A stretch of 50,720 bases of DNA from Nitrospirota bacterium. Lineage in GTDB: Bacteria; Nitrospirota; Nitrospiria; JACQBZ01. Of the stretch, positions 1-8,547 are shown piece after piece. A program made the position numbers and the translations under genes. Position 1 is the stretch's first letter. Each line of letters opens with the position of its first letter. The notes under the pieces were generated by a model, which saw only the letters and a program-made list of their open reading frames with translations, was not told the origin of the DNA and ran no database searches. The stretch spans positions 1-50,720 of the forward strand of contig JACQBZ010000033.1 in the NCBI GenBank assembly GCA_016194285.1, given 5' to 3'.

Positions 1-55
1 CCGACATCAGGCCGAATGCCAGGACAATAGCGAGCCGTTTCAGTTGAGTATTCAT
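1..55 (-). CDS. Start of a secreted protein (partial, runs off left edge)
   Basis: Only the first 18 codons are inside the window. They read MNTQLKRLAIVLAFGLMS: a basic start followed by a hydrophobic stretch, as in a Sec signal peptide. A perfect AGGAGG Shine-Dalgarno lies just upstream on the minus strand (about 61-66), which fixes the ATG at 55-53. The rest of the gene is outside the window, so the function cannot be judged. Confidence 0.7.
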   Translation of the reverse strand, partial: MNTQLKRLAIVLAFGLMS

Positions 56-287
56 TTTGCCCCTCCTATGCGAAGGATAGACAACGCTGTCATTTAAAAT
101 ATATTGGCCGGCGGGAAATCTGTCAAGAAACGGCGCTGCCGGAAATGCCTTTCAAACGAACGGGACGAGGCGGTTTCGGCTAATGGGGTCGGACCGTAAC
201 TGGATCAGGTAACATGAAAAAGAATCTCGCGTCAGGCTTGGCTTACTGGTTTTTTGAATCACATGGACACGATACAGAAATATCATC

Positions 288-345
288 CGACTCCCCTCCG
301 TCCTCGCGCGCGGGCGGGGGCGGCGATAGGAAGTGATGCAGGCAA
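288..345 (+). repeat. Dispersed repeat, copy A (diverged)
   Basis: A CTCCGTCC start leads into a GC-rich core and a GGCGATAGGAAGTGAT end. The same layout recurs at 1160-1204 and more weakly at 32297-32330. A GGGTCGGACC-like motif also precedes copies A and B. It looks like the decayed flank of a small mobile repeat rather than a gene. Confidence 0.5.
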
Positions 346-534
346 TGGGAAACTGAAGGGGCAGGGACATAATGTAATGTGCGCGTATTGGAAAAATTCC
401 AAATCAAACCGCCGTCAACTGCCGCCTCAAATGAGGCATCGATCGCCCCAAAAGAGTGATTTTTGCCCCGATCATCTGTCCATTCGTCCTGATCGATCGA
501 CCGGATAAAACGTCATAATTGTATTATAAACATT

Positions 535-553
535 GAGAATGATAACCAATCTG
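535..553 (+). promoter_or_regulatory. Fur-box-like site
   Basis: GAGAATGATAACCAATCTG matches the 19-bp Fur consensus at 14 positions by eye. It sits about 80 bp upstream of the secreted-protein gene at 636, just after the AT-rich TATTATAAA at 522-530. Iron control of that gene is inference only, and chance matches in AT-rich DNA are common. Confidence 0.3.
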
Positions 554-635
554 CTGTTCGATTCAAAAAATGGCATACGGCATGCATATCATATCGGCGG
601 ACGTGTTTGTCCACAACCATAAGGGGGTTAGACAC

Positions 636-1013
636 ATGAAGAAACTCTTGATGTTGGCAGTATCGATCCTGACCGTGGCGACTTTGGCCAGTGTCGGCGT
701 GGCGGCGGATGCGCCGGCGGCGGCACCGGAGAAGCCGGCCAAGAAAATGGCGGCTGCGCCCAAGACGACCATGGGTGAAGTGACGGCCGTGACGGCGGGG
801 AAGAGCGTCGAAGTGAAGGACGAGAAGGGGAAGACCCACAAGTTCAGCATCTCCAAGAAGACCAAGATCGAAGGCGACTTGAAGGTGGGTGCGAAGGTGG
901 ATGTGACCTCGAGCGGTAGTTCGGCGAAAGAAATCAAGGTGACTGGCGGTGCGGAAGCTCCAGCGGCCCCGATGGCTCCAGCAGCTCCTGCTGCTCCGGC
1001 CCCGAAGATGTAA
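636..1013 (+). CDS. Small secreted Ala/Pro/Lys-rich protein with one beta domain
   Basis: This is a 125-residue exported protein. Residues 1-23 are a signal peptide (MKKLL, hydrophobic core, GVAADA cleavage region). An Ala/Pro/Lys linker runs from about 24 to 45. A compact domain at about 46-100 is rich in alternating K, V and T, with MGEVTAVTAGKSVEVKDEKG giving the impression of a small beta-barrel like the DUF5666 or OB-like periplasmic folds. The tail is a low-complexity APAAPMAPAAP repeat. The ATG at 636 is chosen because AAGGGGG lies 8 nt upstream and the signal peptide begins there. It is a single-gene unit closed by the terminator at 1044. The function is unknown. Confidence 0.8.
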   Translation: MKKLLMLAVSILTVATLASVGVAADAPAAAPEKPAKKMAAAPKTTMGEVTAVTAGKSVEVKDEKGKTHKFSISKKTKIEGDLKVGAKVDVTSSGSSAKEIKVTGGAEAPAAPMAPAAPAAPAPKM

Positions 1014-1043
1014 GCGGCGTTTCGTCAGCGGTTCTTGATGACG

Positions 1044-1082
1044 GCGCATCCTGGGTTATTCCCGGGGTGCGCTGTTTTTTTA
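1044..1082 (+). terminator. Intrinsic terminator after the small secreted protein
   Basis: GCGCATCCTGGG pairs with the CCCGGGGTGCGC arm (two G-U pairs) around a short loop, and a run of Ts at 1074-1081 follows. It begins about 30 bp after the stop at 1013, making the preceding gene monocistronic. Confidence 0.85.
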
Positions 1083-1159
1083 TGGGGGAATGTTAAGGGG
1101 TCAAGTCGCTTGATGTCCATTCTCGGAGTCAAACCGGGTCGGACCAGGAAAAATTTAGG

Positions 1160-1204
1160 CTCCGCTCCGGCCACGCGCGCGGGGGCGGCGATGGGAAGTG
1201 ATCA
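1160..1204 (+). repeat. Dispersed repeat, copy B
   Basis: CTCCGCTCCGGCC, a CGCGCGCGGGG core and GGCGATGGGAAGTGATCA closely match copy A at 290-345. The sequence before it (GGGGTCAAGT near 1100 and AACCGGGTCGGACCAGG near 1131) resembles the flanks of REP/RAYT-type repeats as I remember them. No transposase gene is present. Confidence 0.5.
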
Positions 1205-1213
1205 TGAATTGTG

Positions 1214-1242
1214 TTGACTCTGCCGAGCCGCTCTTGTAAAAA
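1214..1242 (+). promoter_or_regulatory. Candidate sigma-70 promoter for the gene at 1281
   Basis: TTGACT at 1214-1219, a 17-nt spacer and TAAAAA at 1237-1242. The -35 is good and the -10 matches 4 of 6. It lies about 40 bp upstream of the start codon. Confidence 0.45.
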
Positions 1243-1280
1243 TACATGGGTTGATTTATCCCCCCAGGGCGTGGAGGCAC

Positions 1281-1688
1281 ATGAATCAAAGGATGGTGGT
1301 CCATTTCCAGGATGGCCAGATATTAAAAGGCAACTCCCACGATTTTTTCCCTAACAAAGACCTCTTCCATCTAATCTTGTTGGATCAGCCCCCCAGTGAA
1401 AAACCGATGGAGATTTCAGTTTCACAGCTCAAGGCCATCTTTTTTGTAAAGGATTTTTGGGGACAGAAAGACCGTCAGAAACGCAAGGGTTTTGCAAGCG
1501 GTGAAAAGTCTCTCTACGGGAAGAAGGTCGTTGTCCAGTTCAAGGATAAGGAGCATCTCTATGGATTTACCCAGGGTTACTCCGCCAACCGTCCCGGATT
1601 CTTTCTTTTTCCGACGGAACAGCAGGATAATAATGAGAAGATCTTTGTTGTGCGATCCTTTGTTACAAAGATAGAATTTATCGATTAA
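1281..1688 (+). CDS. Small conserved cytosolic protein, DUF6982-like
   Basis: This is a 135-residue protein without signal peptide or membrane segment. It seems to contain the same small beta motif twice: MVVHFQDGQILKGNSHDFFP near residue 5 and VVVQFKDKEHLYGFTQGY near residue 82, each followed by a line with F-H-L or F-F-L-F-P. This twofold pattern and the IFFVKDF segment recall DUF6982, often seen next to regulatory genes in Deltaproteobacteria and Nitrospirota. That assignment is from memory. The ATG at 1281 follows a GTGGAGG ribosome-binding site at 1271; an upstream TTG at 1251 is less likely. The role is unknown. Confidence 0.7.
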   Translation: MNQRMVVHFQDGQILKGNSHDFFPNKDLFHLILLDQPPSEKPMEISVSQLKAIFFVKDFWGQKDRQKRKGFASGEKSLYGKKVVVQFKDKEHLYGFTQGYSANRPGFFLFPTEQQDNNEKIFVVRSFVTKIEFID

Positions 1689-1799
1689 ACTTGATCGACC
1701 AGCCTCCGCTCCTGCCTCATGCGCTTGGAATCCGATTTTCGTCCTGATCAGGGATATGAACCGTTCCAATGCCATCCGAATGACGGTCGCTCTAACTGA

Positions 1800-1828
1800 T
1801 TGACTCTCAAGAAAGTATCCATTACAAT
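1800..1828 (+). promoter_or_regulatory. Sigma-70 promoter of purT
   Basis: TTGACT at 1800-1805, a 17-nt spacer and TACAAT at 1823-1828. Predicted transcription begins near 1835, leaving a leader of about 30 nt that contains the AAAGGAG ribosome-binding site of purT. Confidence 0.7.
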
Positions 1829-1865
1829 CACATTCCGTCATCCTATTAAAGGAGTAGGGATAGAC

Positions 1866-3038
1866 ATGTTGATCGGGACGCCGCTTGCGAAGAACGCGGT
1901 TAAGTTGATGCTGCTCGGCGCCGGCGAGCTGGGCAAGGAAGTGACGATCGAGGCCCAGCGCCTCGGGGCCGAGGTCATCGCGGTGGACCGTTATCCTCAC
2001 GCCCCGGCGATGCAGGTGGCCCATCGCTCCCACGTGATCGATATGCTGGATCGGGATCAACTGGCCGACGTGATCCGGAAGGAGCAGCCCGACCTGATCG
2101 TTCCCGAGATCGAGGCGATCGCCACGGACTATCTGCTCGAGGCCGAGAAAGCGTTCACGGTGATTCCCACCGCGCGGGCCGCGCGGCTCACGATGGACCG
2201 TGAAGGGATACGGCGTCTCGCGGCCGAGGAGTTGAATCTTCCGACCAGCCGGTTCCGGTTCATTGAGAATCCCGAAGACCTGAAGGCCGCGGCCGCCGAC
2301 CTGGGCTATCCCTGCGTCATGAAACCGGTGATGTCTTCCTCCGGCAAGGGTCAGTCCGTCGTCCGGGCGCCCGCGGAGCTTCCTAGGGCCTGGACCTACG
2401 CGATGTCGTCCGGTCGGGCTAAAAAAACCAAGGTCATCCTGGAATCCTATATCCCATTTGATTATGAGATTACGCTGCTGACGGTCCGCGCCGTGAACGG
2501 AACCTTTTTTTGTCCGCCGGTGGGCCACATCCAGATGGACGGTGATTACCGGCAGTCCTGGCAGCCTCACCCGATGGACCCGCGTGTGCTGGCCCGCGCC
2601 CAGGAAATCGCGGCAACGGTCACGGACAATCTTGGCGGCCGCGGAATCTTCGGGGTGGAACTGTTCATCCGCGGCAACGACGTTTTTTTCTCCGAGGTCT
2701 CGCCGAGGCCGCATGATACCGGTCTGGTCACCTTGATTTCTCAGGACCTCTCGGAGTTTGCCTTGCATGTTCGTGCGGTCCTTGGTTTTCCGGTACACGA
2801 GCCGGTCGTCCGAACGCCCGGCGGATCGGCCGTCATCCTGGCCGATCGTGAAGCGGTCGCGCCGTCCTACGACATTACGGGCGCGCTGGCTATTCCCGGC
2901 GTCCAGGTCCGGCTTTTCGGCAAGCCCGACTGCCGCAAGAACCGCCGGCTCGGCGTCGTTCTCGCTCCGGGACCCGATGCCTTTGCGGCCCGCGATCTGG
3001 CCGTGAAAGCGGCTTCGACCGTTAAGATCGGCTCTTAA
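1866..3038 (+). CDS. purT: Formate-dependent phosphoribosylglycinamide formyltransferase
   Basis: This enzyme makes N-formyl-GAR from GAR, formate and ATP, the third step of purine synthesis, without using formyl-tetrahydrofolate. The 390 residues match the usual PurT length (about 392). The order is: N-terminal nucleotide-fold with [11 protein letters not shown] (residues 15-25), ATP-grasp loop SSSGKGQS (about 158-165), then the metal and ATP region [13 protein letters not shown] (about 278-290). The PurT-type opening IGTPL is present. The ATG at 1866 is preferred because AAAGGAG lies upstream; earlier in-frame starts would extend into the promoter. It stands alone behind its own promoter. 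Confidence 0.95.
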   Translation: MLIGTPLAKNAVKLMLLGAGELGKEVTIEAQRLGAEVIAVDRYPHAPAMQVAHRSHVIDMLDRDQLADVIRKEQPDLIVPEIEAIATDYLLEAEKAFTVIPTARAARLTMDREGIRRLAAEELNLPTSRFRFIENPEDLKAAAADLGYPCVMKPVMSSSGKGQSVVRAPAELPRAWTYAMSSGRAKKTKVILESYIPFDYEITLLTVRAVNGTFFCPPVGHIQMDGDYRQSWQPHPMDPRVLARAQEIAATVTDNLGGRGIFGVELFIRGNDVFFSEVSPRPHDTGLVTLISQDLSEFALHVRAVLGFPVHEPVVRTPGGSAVILADREAVAPSYDITGALAIPGVQVRLFGKPDCRKNRRLGVVLAPGPDAFAARDLAVKAASTVKIGS

Positions 3039-3045
3039 GAGGGTT

Positions 3046-3074
3046 TTGAACTTCAAAAGCGGTTGTGTTATAAT
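3046..3074 (+). promoter_or_regulatory. Strong sigma-70 promoter for the tRNA cluster
   Basis: TTGAAC at 3046-3051, exactly 17 nt, then a perfect TATAAT at 3069-3074. It starts 8 bp after the purT stop and about 145 bp before tRNA-Arg, and should drive the three tRNAs and perhaps read into tig. Confidence 0.8.
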
Positions 3075-3218
3075 GCGATTCTGTCTTTACGAAGACTTGG
3101 ATCGCGCCGGTCGTATCGCGAAGCGAGGATCAGGCTTGGCCTGTCCGAGCGCGGGGTGTGGGGGCATCGGAGGACGTTGCTTCGCTTTATCCGCACGGGC
3201 CCCCACATAGAATAGGCT

Positions 3219-3294
3219 GCGCCTGTAGCTCAGCGGATAGAGTATCGGCCTCCGAAGCCGAGGGTCGTGGGTTCAAATCCCGCCAGGCGCGCCA
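3219..3294 (+). tRNA. tRNA-Arg (anticodon CCG)
   Basis: The acceptor arms GCGCCTG and CAGGCGC pair. The anticodon loop CTCCGAA gives CCG, reading CGG. The T-loop is GGTTCAAATCC and CCA is encoded at 3292-3294. The length is 76 nt. Confidence 0.95.
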
Positions 3295-3321
3295 GATTCG
3301 ATCGAAAAGTTATTCAAGTGT

Positions 3322-3397
<76 letters not shown>

Positions 3398-3486
3398 GAT
3401 TTTTGAGATCTGGTGAAAAATTTCTCGGACTGAATTCTTGAGACTTAATTTCTGAGACTGATGGACTTTTGCATCCGTCAAATATA

Positions 3487-3570
3487 GGCTGCCTGGTGGA
3501 ATGGCAGACACGCTGGCCTTAGAAGCCAGTGCCGCAAGGCGTCCGAGTTCAAATCTCGGGGCAGCCACCA
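3487..3570 (+). tRNA. tRNA-Leu (anticodon TAG)
   Basis: This is a class II tRNA with the long variable arm (TGCCGCAAGGCGT region). The acceptor arms GGCTGCC and GGCAGCC pair. The anticodon loop CTTAGAA gives TAG, reading CUA and CUG. CCA is encoded at 3568-3570. It is the third member of the cluster. Confidence 0.95.
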
Positions 3571-3610
3571 ACGGCAGAAAAAAGTAAGATCGCAAACATC
3601 AATGGGGGTG

Positions 3611-3731
3611 GGCTGCTCAAAAAGCTCCAGATGCAAGGCCGCAGGGACCAAGGAGACCGCAGCGTACTTAGGATGGTACGTGAGGATCTCCGAGGGACCG
3701 AGAACGCAGCAGATGGACTTTTTCAGCAGCC
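3611..3731. repeat. 121-bp imperfect palindromic repeat before tig
   Basis: The outer arms GGCTGCTCAAAAAGCTCC and the complement of GGACTTTTTCAGCAGCC pair over most of their length. The inner region folds again around CGTAC and GTACG at 3664-3680. This outline (GGCTGCT, a run of As, CCAGATGC, and the mirror image) is a widespread long-hairpin intergenic repeat I recognise from Nitrospira-type and deltaproteobacterial genomes. It ends 9 bp before the tig start, where a ribosome-binding site would normally lie. Confidence 0.75.
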
Positions 3732-3740
3732 TCACAGAGA

Positions 3741-5018
3741 ATGAAAGTCGCCGTCGAAGAAATTAGCTCCGTAAAAAAATCGCTCAAGATCGAAGTCCCG
3801 GAGGAAATCGTCACCCGGGAGCTGGAGGCCGCCTACACCGATCTGAACCATCGGGTTCGGATTCCCGGCTTTCGCCCCGGCAAGGCGCCGCGCGCTTTGC
3901 TGGAGAAGCGCTATGGGCCAACGGTAGAGGAGGATGTGATCCGACGGCTGGTGCCGGATTATTATCAACGGGCGATTCGGGAGACCGGCCTTCGTCCCGT
4001 GGAACTTCCGGCCATCGAGAAGATCGAGCTGAAGAAAAACGCCCCGCTTTCGTTTACGGCGATGGTTGAGATCACCCCGCCGATCCCGCTCGGCACCACC
4101 ACCGGTCTGAAGGTCCAAAGGCCGAAGATGGAGGTGACGACGATCGAAGTGGACAAGGCCCTGGAGGCCCTTCAGGAGCAGCACGCCCAACTGGTCGCTT
4201 GTCCCGAGGGTCATCCGATAGCCGAAAAAGATTTCGTGGTCGTTGACTTTCAGGGTTCGATGGACGGTCGGCCGCTGGAGGGCGGTTCCCGTCAGAACCA
4301 TTTGATCCGGGTCGGGTCCGATACCCTGATTCCGGGGTTTGAGGAGCAACTGATCCACCATCAGCGCGGCGACCGCGTAAAGGTTCAGACCACCTTTCCG
4401 AAGGATTATCCGAAAGCCGATCTGGCCGGCCGGGCGGTTGAGTTTGACGTCATGATTCGCGAGGTTAAACAGAAAGTGCTTCCGCCGCTCGATGATGAAT
4501 TCGCCAAAGACATTGGGAAATTCGCGTCGCTCGACCAACTCCGGGAGAAACTCAGAGAGGACTTGACCGCCCGAATCCGATTGGAACAGGACCGGGCCGT
4601 CCGAACGGCGCTCCTCAAACAATTGTCGGAGGCCCATCCTTTTGAAGTCCCGTCCTCCTTGGTCGAGCAGGAGGTCCAGGAGTCCCTGGCCCGACTGCAG
4701 CAGCGTCTTCCAAAGGGGATGACCCTGGAGCAGGCCAAGATCGACCTCCGGGCCGTCCGAAAAGAGATCGAGCCGGCGGCGCATGAAAAGGTGAAGGGCC
4801 GTCTGATCCTCATGGCCATTGCAGAACGGGAGCAGTTGACCGTCACCAAAGAAGAGATCGACACGGCCCTGTCGCGAACCGCAGAGGAACTGAAATTGAG
4901 CTCCGAAGACGTCCGGCGGTTGATCGTTTCGCAGGACGGCAGCCTCGATGTGTTTAAGGCCCGGCTGCTGGAAGACAAGGCCATGGACTGGGTGGTTTCC
5001 AAGGCCGTGATTGAATAG
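3741..5018 (+). CDS. tig: Trigger factor, ribosome-bound chaperone and prolyl isomerase
   Basis: Trigger factor binds the ribosome exit tunnel and shields new chains. The 425 residues match the family. Visible parts: N-terminal ribosome-binding domain with the signature GFRPGKAPRALLEKRYG (about 43-59), an FKBP-type isomerase domain at about 150-245 (KDFVVVDFQGSMDGRP, then LIPGFEEQLIHHQRGD), and a helical C-terminal chaperone domain rich in E, R and Q. It heads the classic tig-clpP-clpX order. The start is ATG 3741 with only a weak AGAGA upstream, because the palindromic repeat ends 9 bp earlier. The two-helix tail ends in VVSKAVIE. Confidence 0.97.
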   Translation: MKVAVEEISSVKKSLKIEVPEEIVTRELEAAYTDLNHRVRIPGFRPGKAPRALLEKRYGPTVEEDVIRRLVPDYYQRAIRETGLRPVELPAIEKIELKKNAPLSFTAMVEITPPIPLGTTTGLKVQRPKMEVTTIEVDKALEALQEQHAQLVACPEGHPIAEKDFVVVDFQGSMDGRPLEGGSRQNHLIRVGSDTLIPGFEEQLIHHQRGDRVKVQTTFPKDYPKADLAGRAVEFDVMIREVKQKVLPPLDDEFAKDIGKFASLDQLREKLREDLTARIRLEQDRAVRTALLKQLSEAHPFEVPSSLVEQEVQESLARLQQRLPKGMTLEQAKIDLRAVRKEIEPAAHEKVKGRLILMAIAEREQLTVTKEEIDTALSRTAEELKLSSEDVRRLIVSQDGSLDVFKARLLEDKAMDWVVSKAVIE

Positions 5019-5058
5019 TGTTTAAACCCGTTTCGTATTTTCGAAAGGAGTTGTTAAA

Positions 5059-5667
5059 ATGTTGGTACCGATCGTCATTGAGCAAACAAACCGCGGCGAG
5101 CGGGCGTACGACATCTATTCCCGCCTTCTCAAGGATCGGATTATCTTTATCGGTGCGCCGATCGATGATGTTTTTTCCAATTTGATCATCGCCCAGCTCC
5201 TGTTTTTGGATGCGGAAGATCCCGGGAAAGACATCAATCTGTATATCAACACTCCCGGGGGCATGGTGACGGCCGGTCTCGCGATCTATGACACGATGCA
5301 GTACATCAAGTCGGACGTTTCCACCACCTGCATCGGCCAGGCCTCCAGCATGGGCGCGCTCCTGCTGGCGGCCGGGAAAAAAGGCAAGCGGTTCGTGCTG
5401 CCCAATTCGAGGATCATGATCCACCAGCCGATGGGCGGCTTCCAGGGCCAGGCCACGGACGTCGATATCCAGGCCCGTGAGATTTTGAAAGTGCGCGAGC
5501 GACTCAACGAAATTCTGGCCCAACACACCGGCCAGCCCATCGACCGGATCCGCCTGGATACCGAGCGAGACTATTTTATGTCGGGCGAGGAGGCCCGGAA
5601 ATACGGCTTGATCGATGAGGTCATCAGCCACGCGCCGGAGTTGAAAGAGAAAGAGAAGGGGAAATAA
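5059..5667 (+). CDS. clpP: ATP-dependent Clp protease proteolytic subunit
   Basis: This is the serine peptidase that forms the double heptamer chamber fed by ClpX. It has 202 residues. The catalytic triad is visible: Ser97 in GQASSMGA, His122 in MIHQPMGG and Asp171 in RDYFMS. The GGMV oxyanion segment is at 67-70. AAAGGAG sits 7 nt before the ATG. It lies 40 bp after tig and 27 bp before clpX, so it is probably cotranscribed with clpX. Confidence 0.98.
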   Translation: MLVPIVIEQTNRGERAYDIYSRLLKDRIIFIGAPIDDVFSNLIIAQLLFLDAEDPGKDINLYINTPGGMVTAGLAIYDTMQYIKSDVSTTCIGQASSMGALLLAAGKKGKRFVLPNSRIMIHQPMGGFQGQATDVDIQAREILKVRERLNEILAQHTGQPIDRIRLDTERDYFMSGEEARKYGLIDEVISHAPELKEKEKGK

Positions 5668-5694
5668 TCCCTTACCGAAAGGAGAAAAATCGGC

Positions 5695-6948
5695 ATGGCC
5701 AAACCCGAGAAAAACGATGCCCTGTTGCGATGTTCCTTTTGCGGAAAAAGCCGCGACGAGGTGCAAAAGCTGATCGCCGGTCCCACCGTCTACATCTGTA
5801 ACGAATGCATCGATCTCTGCAACGACATCATCGCGGAAGAATGGGAGGAGGATCGGGAGGCCATCTCCTCCAAGCTTCCCAAGCCGAAAGAGATCAAAAA
5901 AATCGTGGACCACTACGTGATCGGCCAGGAACGGGCGAAGAAAATGCTGGCGGTCGCGGTGCATAACCACTACAAACGGGTATCGGCCGCGCCCGAAGTG
6001 GACGACGTGGAGCTTCAAAAAGGCAACATCCTGATGATCGGGCCGACCGGGACCGGCAAGACCCTGCTGGCCCAGACCCTCGCCCGGATTCTGGACGTGC
6101 CGTTTACCATCGCGGATGCCACGACGCTGACCGAGGCCGGGTATGTCGGAGAGGACGTGGAAAACATCATATTAAAGCTTCTCCAGGCGGCGGATTACGA
6201 TGTCGAACGGGCCGAACGCGGCATCGTCTATATCGACGAGATCGACAAGATCAGCCGGAAGAGCGACAGCCCCTCGATCACGCGCGACGTCTCGGGCGAA
6301 GGGGTCCAGCAGGCCCTCCTGAAACTGATCGAAGGGACCGTGGCCAACGTCCCGCCTCAGGGAGGGCGAAAACATCCCCATCAGGAATTCATTCAGGTGG
6401 ACACCTCTCATATCCTTTTCATCTGCGGCGGGGCCTTTGTGGGACTGGAGGCCTTGATCGAACAGCGCATCGGACAGAAATCGATGGGTTTCGGGGCGCA
6501 GGTCCGGCCCAAGAAGGACCGTCACGTCGGCGACCTGCTGCGGATGGTCCAGCCGGAAGATCTTTTAAAATACGGCCTGATCCCCGAGTTCGTCGGCCGG
6601 CTCCCGGTGATCGCGACGTTGGAAGAGCTGGATGAGAAGACCCTGATCCGGGTTTTGACCGAGCCGCGGAACGCCCTGATCAAACAGTATGAAAAGTTGT
6701 TCGCCTTTGAAAAAGTGAAGCTCAAATTCACGGACAATGCCATCGCGGCCATCTCACAAAAGGCCCATGGACAGAAGACCGGCGCCCGGGGGCTGCGGGC
6801 CATTCTGGAGGAGGTGATGCTGGACCTGATGTACGAGCTGCCCTCTCAGAAAAACGTGAAGGAAGTCATCATCAACGAGGACGTGATCCATCAAACGGGC
6901 GAGCCGATTTTGCTGTATGAGAATGACAAAGAGATCAAGTCAGCCTGA
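5695..6948 (+). CDS. clpX: Clp protease ATP-binding specificity subunit
   Basis: This AAA+ unfoldase delivers tagged substrates to ClpP. It has 417 residues. The N-terminal zinc domain has Cys13, Cys16, Cys35 and Cys38. Walker A GPTGTGKT is at 116-123, Walker B IVYIDEID at 177-184, the pore loop GYVGEDV at about 149-155, the ClpP-docking IGF-type loop region ([10 protein letters not shown]) near 260-270, and sensor 2 TGARGLRA near 360. GGAGAAAA precedes the ATG. It ends the tig-clpP-clpX group; no lon follows here. Confidence 0.98.
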   Translation: MAKPEKNDALLRCSFCGKSRDEVQKLIAGPTVYICNECIDLCNDIIAEEWEEDREAISSKLPKPKEIKKIVDHYVIGQERAKKMLAVAVHNHYKRVSAAPEVDDVELQKGNILMIGPTGTGKTLLAQTLARILDVPFTIADATTLTEAGYVGEDVENIILKLLQAADYDVERAERGIVYIDEIDKISRKSDSPSITRDVSGEGVQQALLKLIEGTVANVPPQGGRKHPHQEFIQVDTSHILFICGGAFVGLEALIEQRIGQKSMGFGAQVRPKKDRHVGDLLRMVQPEDLLKYGLIPEFVGRLPVIATLEELDEKTLIRVLTEPRNALIKQYEKLFAFEKVKLKFTDNAIAAISQKAHGQKTGARGLRAILEEVMLDLMYELPSQKNVKEVIINEDVIHQTGEPILLYENDKEIKSA

Positions 6949-7004
6949 AGAGGCCGTGGATTTCTTCGGCACCCTGCTAATGATCATGTGTCCCCACGCT
7001 TATC

Positions 7005-7739
7005 ATGCGACCCATCATCGGAATCACGCCGGATTATAGCGACGGGTTCAGAAAGGACTCCCACGCGCTGGGTGAGCCCACCTATTTTTTAAGAGCCCGG
7101 TATGTGGAGGCCATTAAAGACCTGGGCGGAATTCCGTTCCTTCTGCCGATTACAAAGAATCCCAAACTTCAAGCCGATCTTCTGAATCGGATCGACGGTC
7201 TGCTGATCACCGGCAGCGGGCCGGATCTGGACCCCCGGCTCTACGGCGAGCGTCCGACGGCACGGTTCAAGGTCATGAGTGATGAACGGGCCGGTTTCGA
7301 ATTGGGTCTTGCAAAACGAGCCTTAAAGCGGGATCAACCCGTGCTGGGGATCTGCGGGGGGCTTCAACTCCTGAACGTGGCGATGGGCGGCAGTCTTGTC
7401 CAGGACATTGCGACCCAGGTTCACGGGGCCCTGGTCCACCAGCAGGAGACCGCGGCCACGCGGGTTTCGCACCGTGTGCGGATCGTCCAAGGGACGCGCC
7501 TCCACCGGATCCTCCGGACCGATCGATTAAAGGTGAACAGTTCACACCATCAAGCCGCGAAAAAGGTGGCAACGGGATGGGTTGTCAATGCCGTCTCGCC
7601 GGATGGGGTGATCGAGGGATTGGAAAGCCCGCGCCACCGATTTGTCATCGGCGTTCAGTGGCATCCGGAATTCCTGTATCGAACGGACGAATCCAGCCGG
7701 CGGTTGTTCAGGGCGTTCTTAAAAGAGGCAGTGCGATAG
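7005..7739 (+). CDS. Class I glutamine amidotransferase-like hydrolase (peptidase C26, PuuD-like)
   Basis: This is a 244-residue enzyme of the gamma-glutamyl hydrolase family. The family acts on gamma-glutamyl amides such as gamma-glutamyl-GABA. The triad is visible: nucleophile Cys117 in LGICGGLQ, His220 and Glu222 in QWHPEF. RPIIGITPDY at the start and GPDLDPRLYGE at 72-82 are typical of this family. The ATG at 7005 gives the standard N-terminus; no strong ribosome-binding site is visible. It stands 56 bp after clpX, and its real substrate cannot be told from context. Confidence 0.85.
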   Translation: MRPIIGITPDYSDGFRKDSHALGEPTYFLRARYVEAIKDLGGIPFLLPITKNPKLQADLLNRIDGLLITGSGPDLDPRLYGERPTARFKVMSDERAGFELGLAKRALKRDQPVLGICGGLQLLNVAMGGSLVQDIATQVHGALVHQQETAATRVSHRVRIVQGTRLHRILRTDRLKVNSSHHQAAKKVATGWVVNAVSPDGVIEGLESPRHRFVIGVQWHPEFLYRTDESSRRLFRAFLKEAVR

Positions 7740-7883
7740 GACTCATTCTTCCACTTAATTGGCTCACTCACGAAATGATAATAATCAGATAGGTCAATAA
7801 TTTCTTCGTGGGTATTTGCTGGGCATTGACAAAAACAAAACATTGTACTACCGTTTATTAACTGTCCAATCATCGCACGTTTC

Positions 7884-8018
7884 GTGTTTGGTACCGAGAG
7901 CCAGTGGGCCGGCGGGGGGTACTTTGCGCTCGGCTTCGTTGTGTTTTGGGGTGGCATCGCTCTAGCCTATGGACTGATCACGCTCGCAGGAAAGCTCGAC
8001 AAGGAAACCCCTGCATAA
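7884..8018 (+). CDS. Short membrane-protein ORF at the left end of the array (possibly 5' truncated)
   Basis: A frame from GTG 7884 to TAA 8018 encodes 44 residues with one long hydrophobic segment (GYFALGFVVFWGGIALAYGL) and a charged tail KLDKETPA. The frame is open upstream to a stop near 7826 but has no ATG, and no good ribosome-binding site is visible. It may be the 3' remnant of a longer cassette gene. It is placed here because its stop overlaps a degenerate attC, as in the other cassettes. Confidence 0.4.
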   Translation: MFGTESQWAGGGYFALGFVVFWGGIALAYGLITLAGKLDKETPA

Positions 8019-8046
8019 CCGCGCGTTGAGCGGCCAGATGTTACGA
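8013..8046 (+). other. Degenerate or shortened attC-like site
   Basis: GCATAAC at 8013-8019 and GTTACGA at 8040-8046 resemble the two attC ends, and CCGC/GCGG can pair between them. At 34 nt it is shorter than normal attC sites, so it may be a deleted copy. Its left half resembles the left half of the site at 8967. Confidence 0.4.
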
Positions 8047-8060
8047 CAGGCAGACCGCGT

Positions 8061-8453
8061 ATGACCTTTCTTGCTTGGTGGGGCGCGTGTCTTTCTACGC
8101 TTCTAGCAGTTGTGAAACTGTTGGAAATCTGGCGCGACCGTTTCCGTATCGATGTTGGTTACAACTTCACCGGTCAACCAGATATTGGAAATGAAATCTA
8201 TGTCAGGAATCTAACCGGCTACCCAATCATTCTCAGCTACTGGGGGCATTGGCCGTTTCGGGTCCAGTCGAATTCAGTGACGCCTCAAGAGGACGCAAGA
8301 GACACTCGTATCGAGGCACACTCGAGATTGACACTTACATTCAGAGGGCAAGACTACTTCGACTGGGGAGTGGAGGCGTTGAAAGGAAGGCGGATTTATC
8401 TCCGCCTTTGTATTGCTGGAAGGCGGCCCGTCTTGCGAAAAGTCTATGGATAG
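8061..8453 (+). CDS. Cassette gene 1: hypothetical protein with an N-terminal membrane helix
   Basis: This is a 130-residue protein. Residues 1-22 form one hydrophobic segment (MTFLAWWGACLSTLLAVVKL) followed by a basic EIWRDRFR, so the rest is probably cytosolic. The soluble part is mixed beta-type (NEIYVRNLTGYPIILSYWGH, then RLTLTFRGQDYFDWG) with a basic C-terminus. The layout of a leading helix, then a small beta domain speaking of neighbouring NLTGYPI, is common among phage and cassette ORFans. I recognise no family. The stop at 8451-8453 is followed 2 bp later by an attC. Confidence 0.65.
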   Translation: MTFLAWWGACLSTLLAVVKLLEIWRDRFRIDVGYNFTGQPDIGNEIYVRNLTGYPIILSYWGHWPFRVQSNSVTPQEDARDTRIEAHSRLTLTFRGQDYFDWGVEALKGRRIYLRLCIAGRRPVLRKVYG

Positions 8454-8455
8454 AA

Positions 8456-8533
8456 AATCAACAAGCCGTTGCACCCGATCCTCGGAGTGACGCTGCGCGC
8501 TGCCCCTCGGCCGGATGAATGGCGACGTTAGGC
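8456..8533 (+). other. attC site 1
   Basis: The left core is degenerate (AATCAAC, 8456-8462) and the right core is perfect GTTAGGC (8527-8533). The two arms pair in the interrupted pattern typical of attC: AAC, GCC, TT, CA, CCG, CC and GG all meet their complements. The apical part is near CGCTGCGCGC. Confidence 0.7.
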
Positions 8534-8547
8534 TCAAGGAGATTCAA

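Larger units (their letters stand above)
56..635. other. 580-bp intergenic region with a repeat remnant
   Basis: This lies between a gene leaving to the left and the secreted protein at 636. It holds the ribosome-binding site of the leftward gene, a diverged copy of a dispersed repeat (about 290-345), and an AT-rich stretch at 510-560 that looks like a promoter region with a Fur-box-like sequence. An 84-codon frame at 254-508 crosses the repeat and resembles nothing known; I do not consider it a gene. Confidence 0.6.

Noticed and set aside
254-508. 84-codon frame in the first intergenic region
   Set aside because: It runs through repeat copy A, lacks a ribosome-binding site and has unusual composition.
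1422-3056. Large minus-strand frame opposite purT
   Set aside because: It lies antisense to a clear purT gene; the high GC third positions create long shadow frames. The protein is Arg/Gly-rich and matches nothing.
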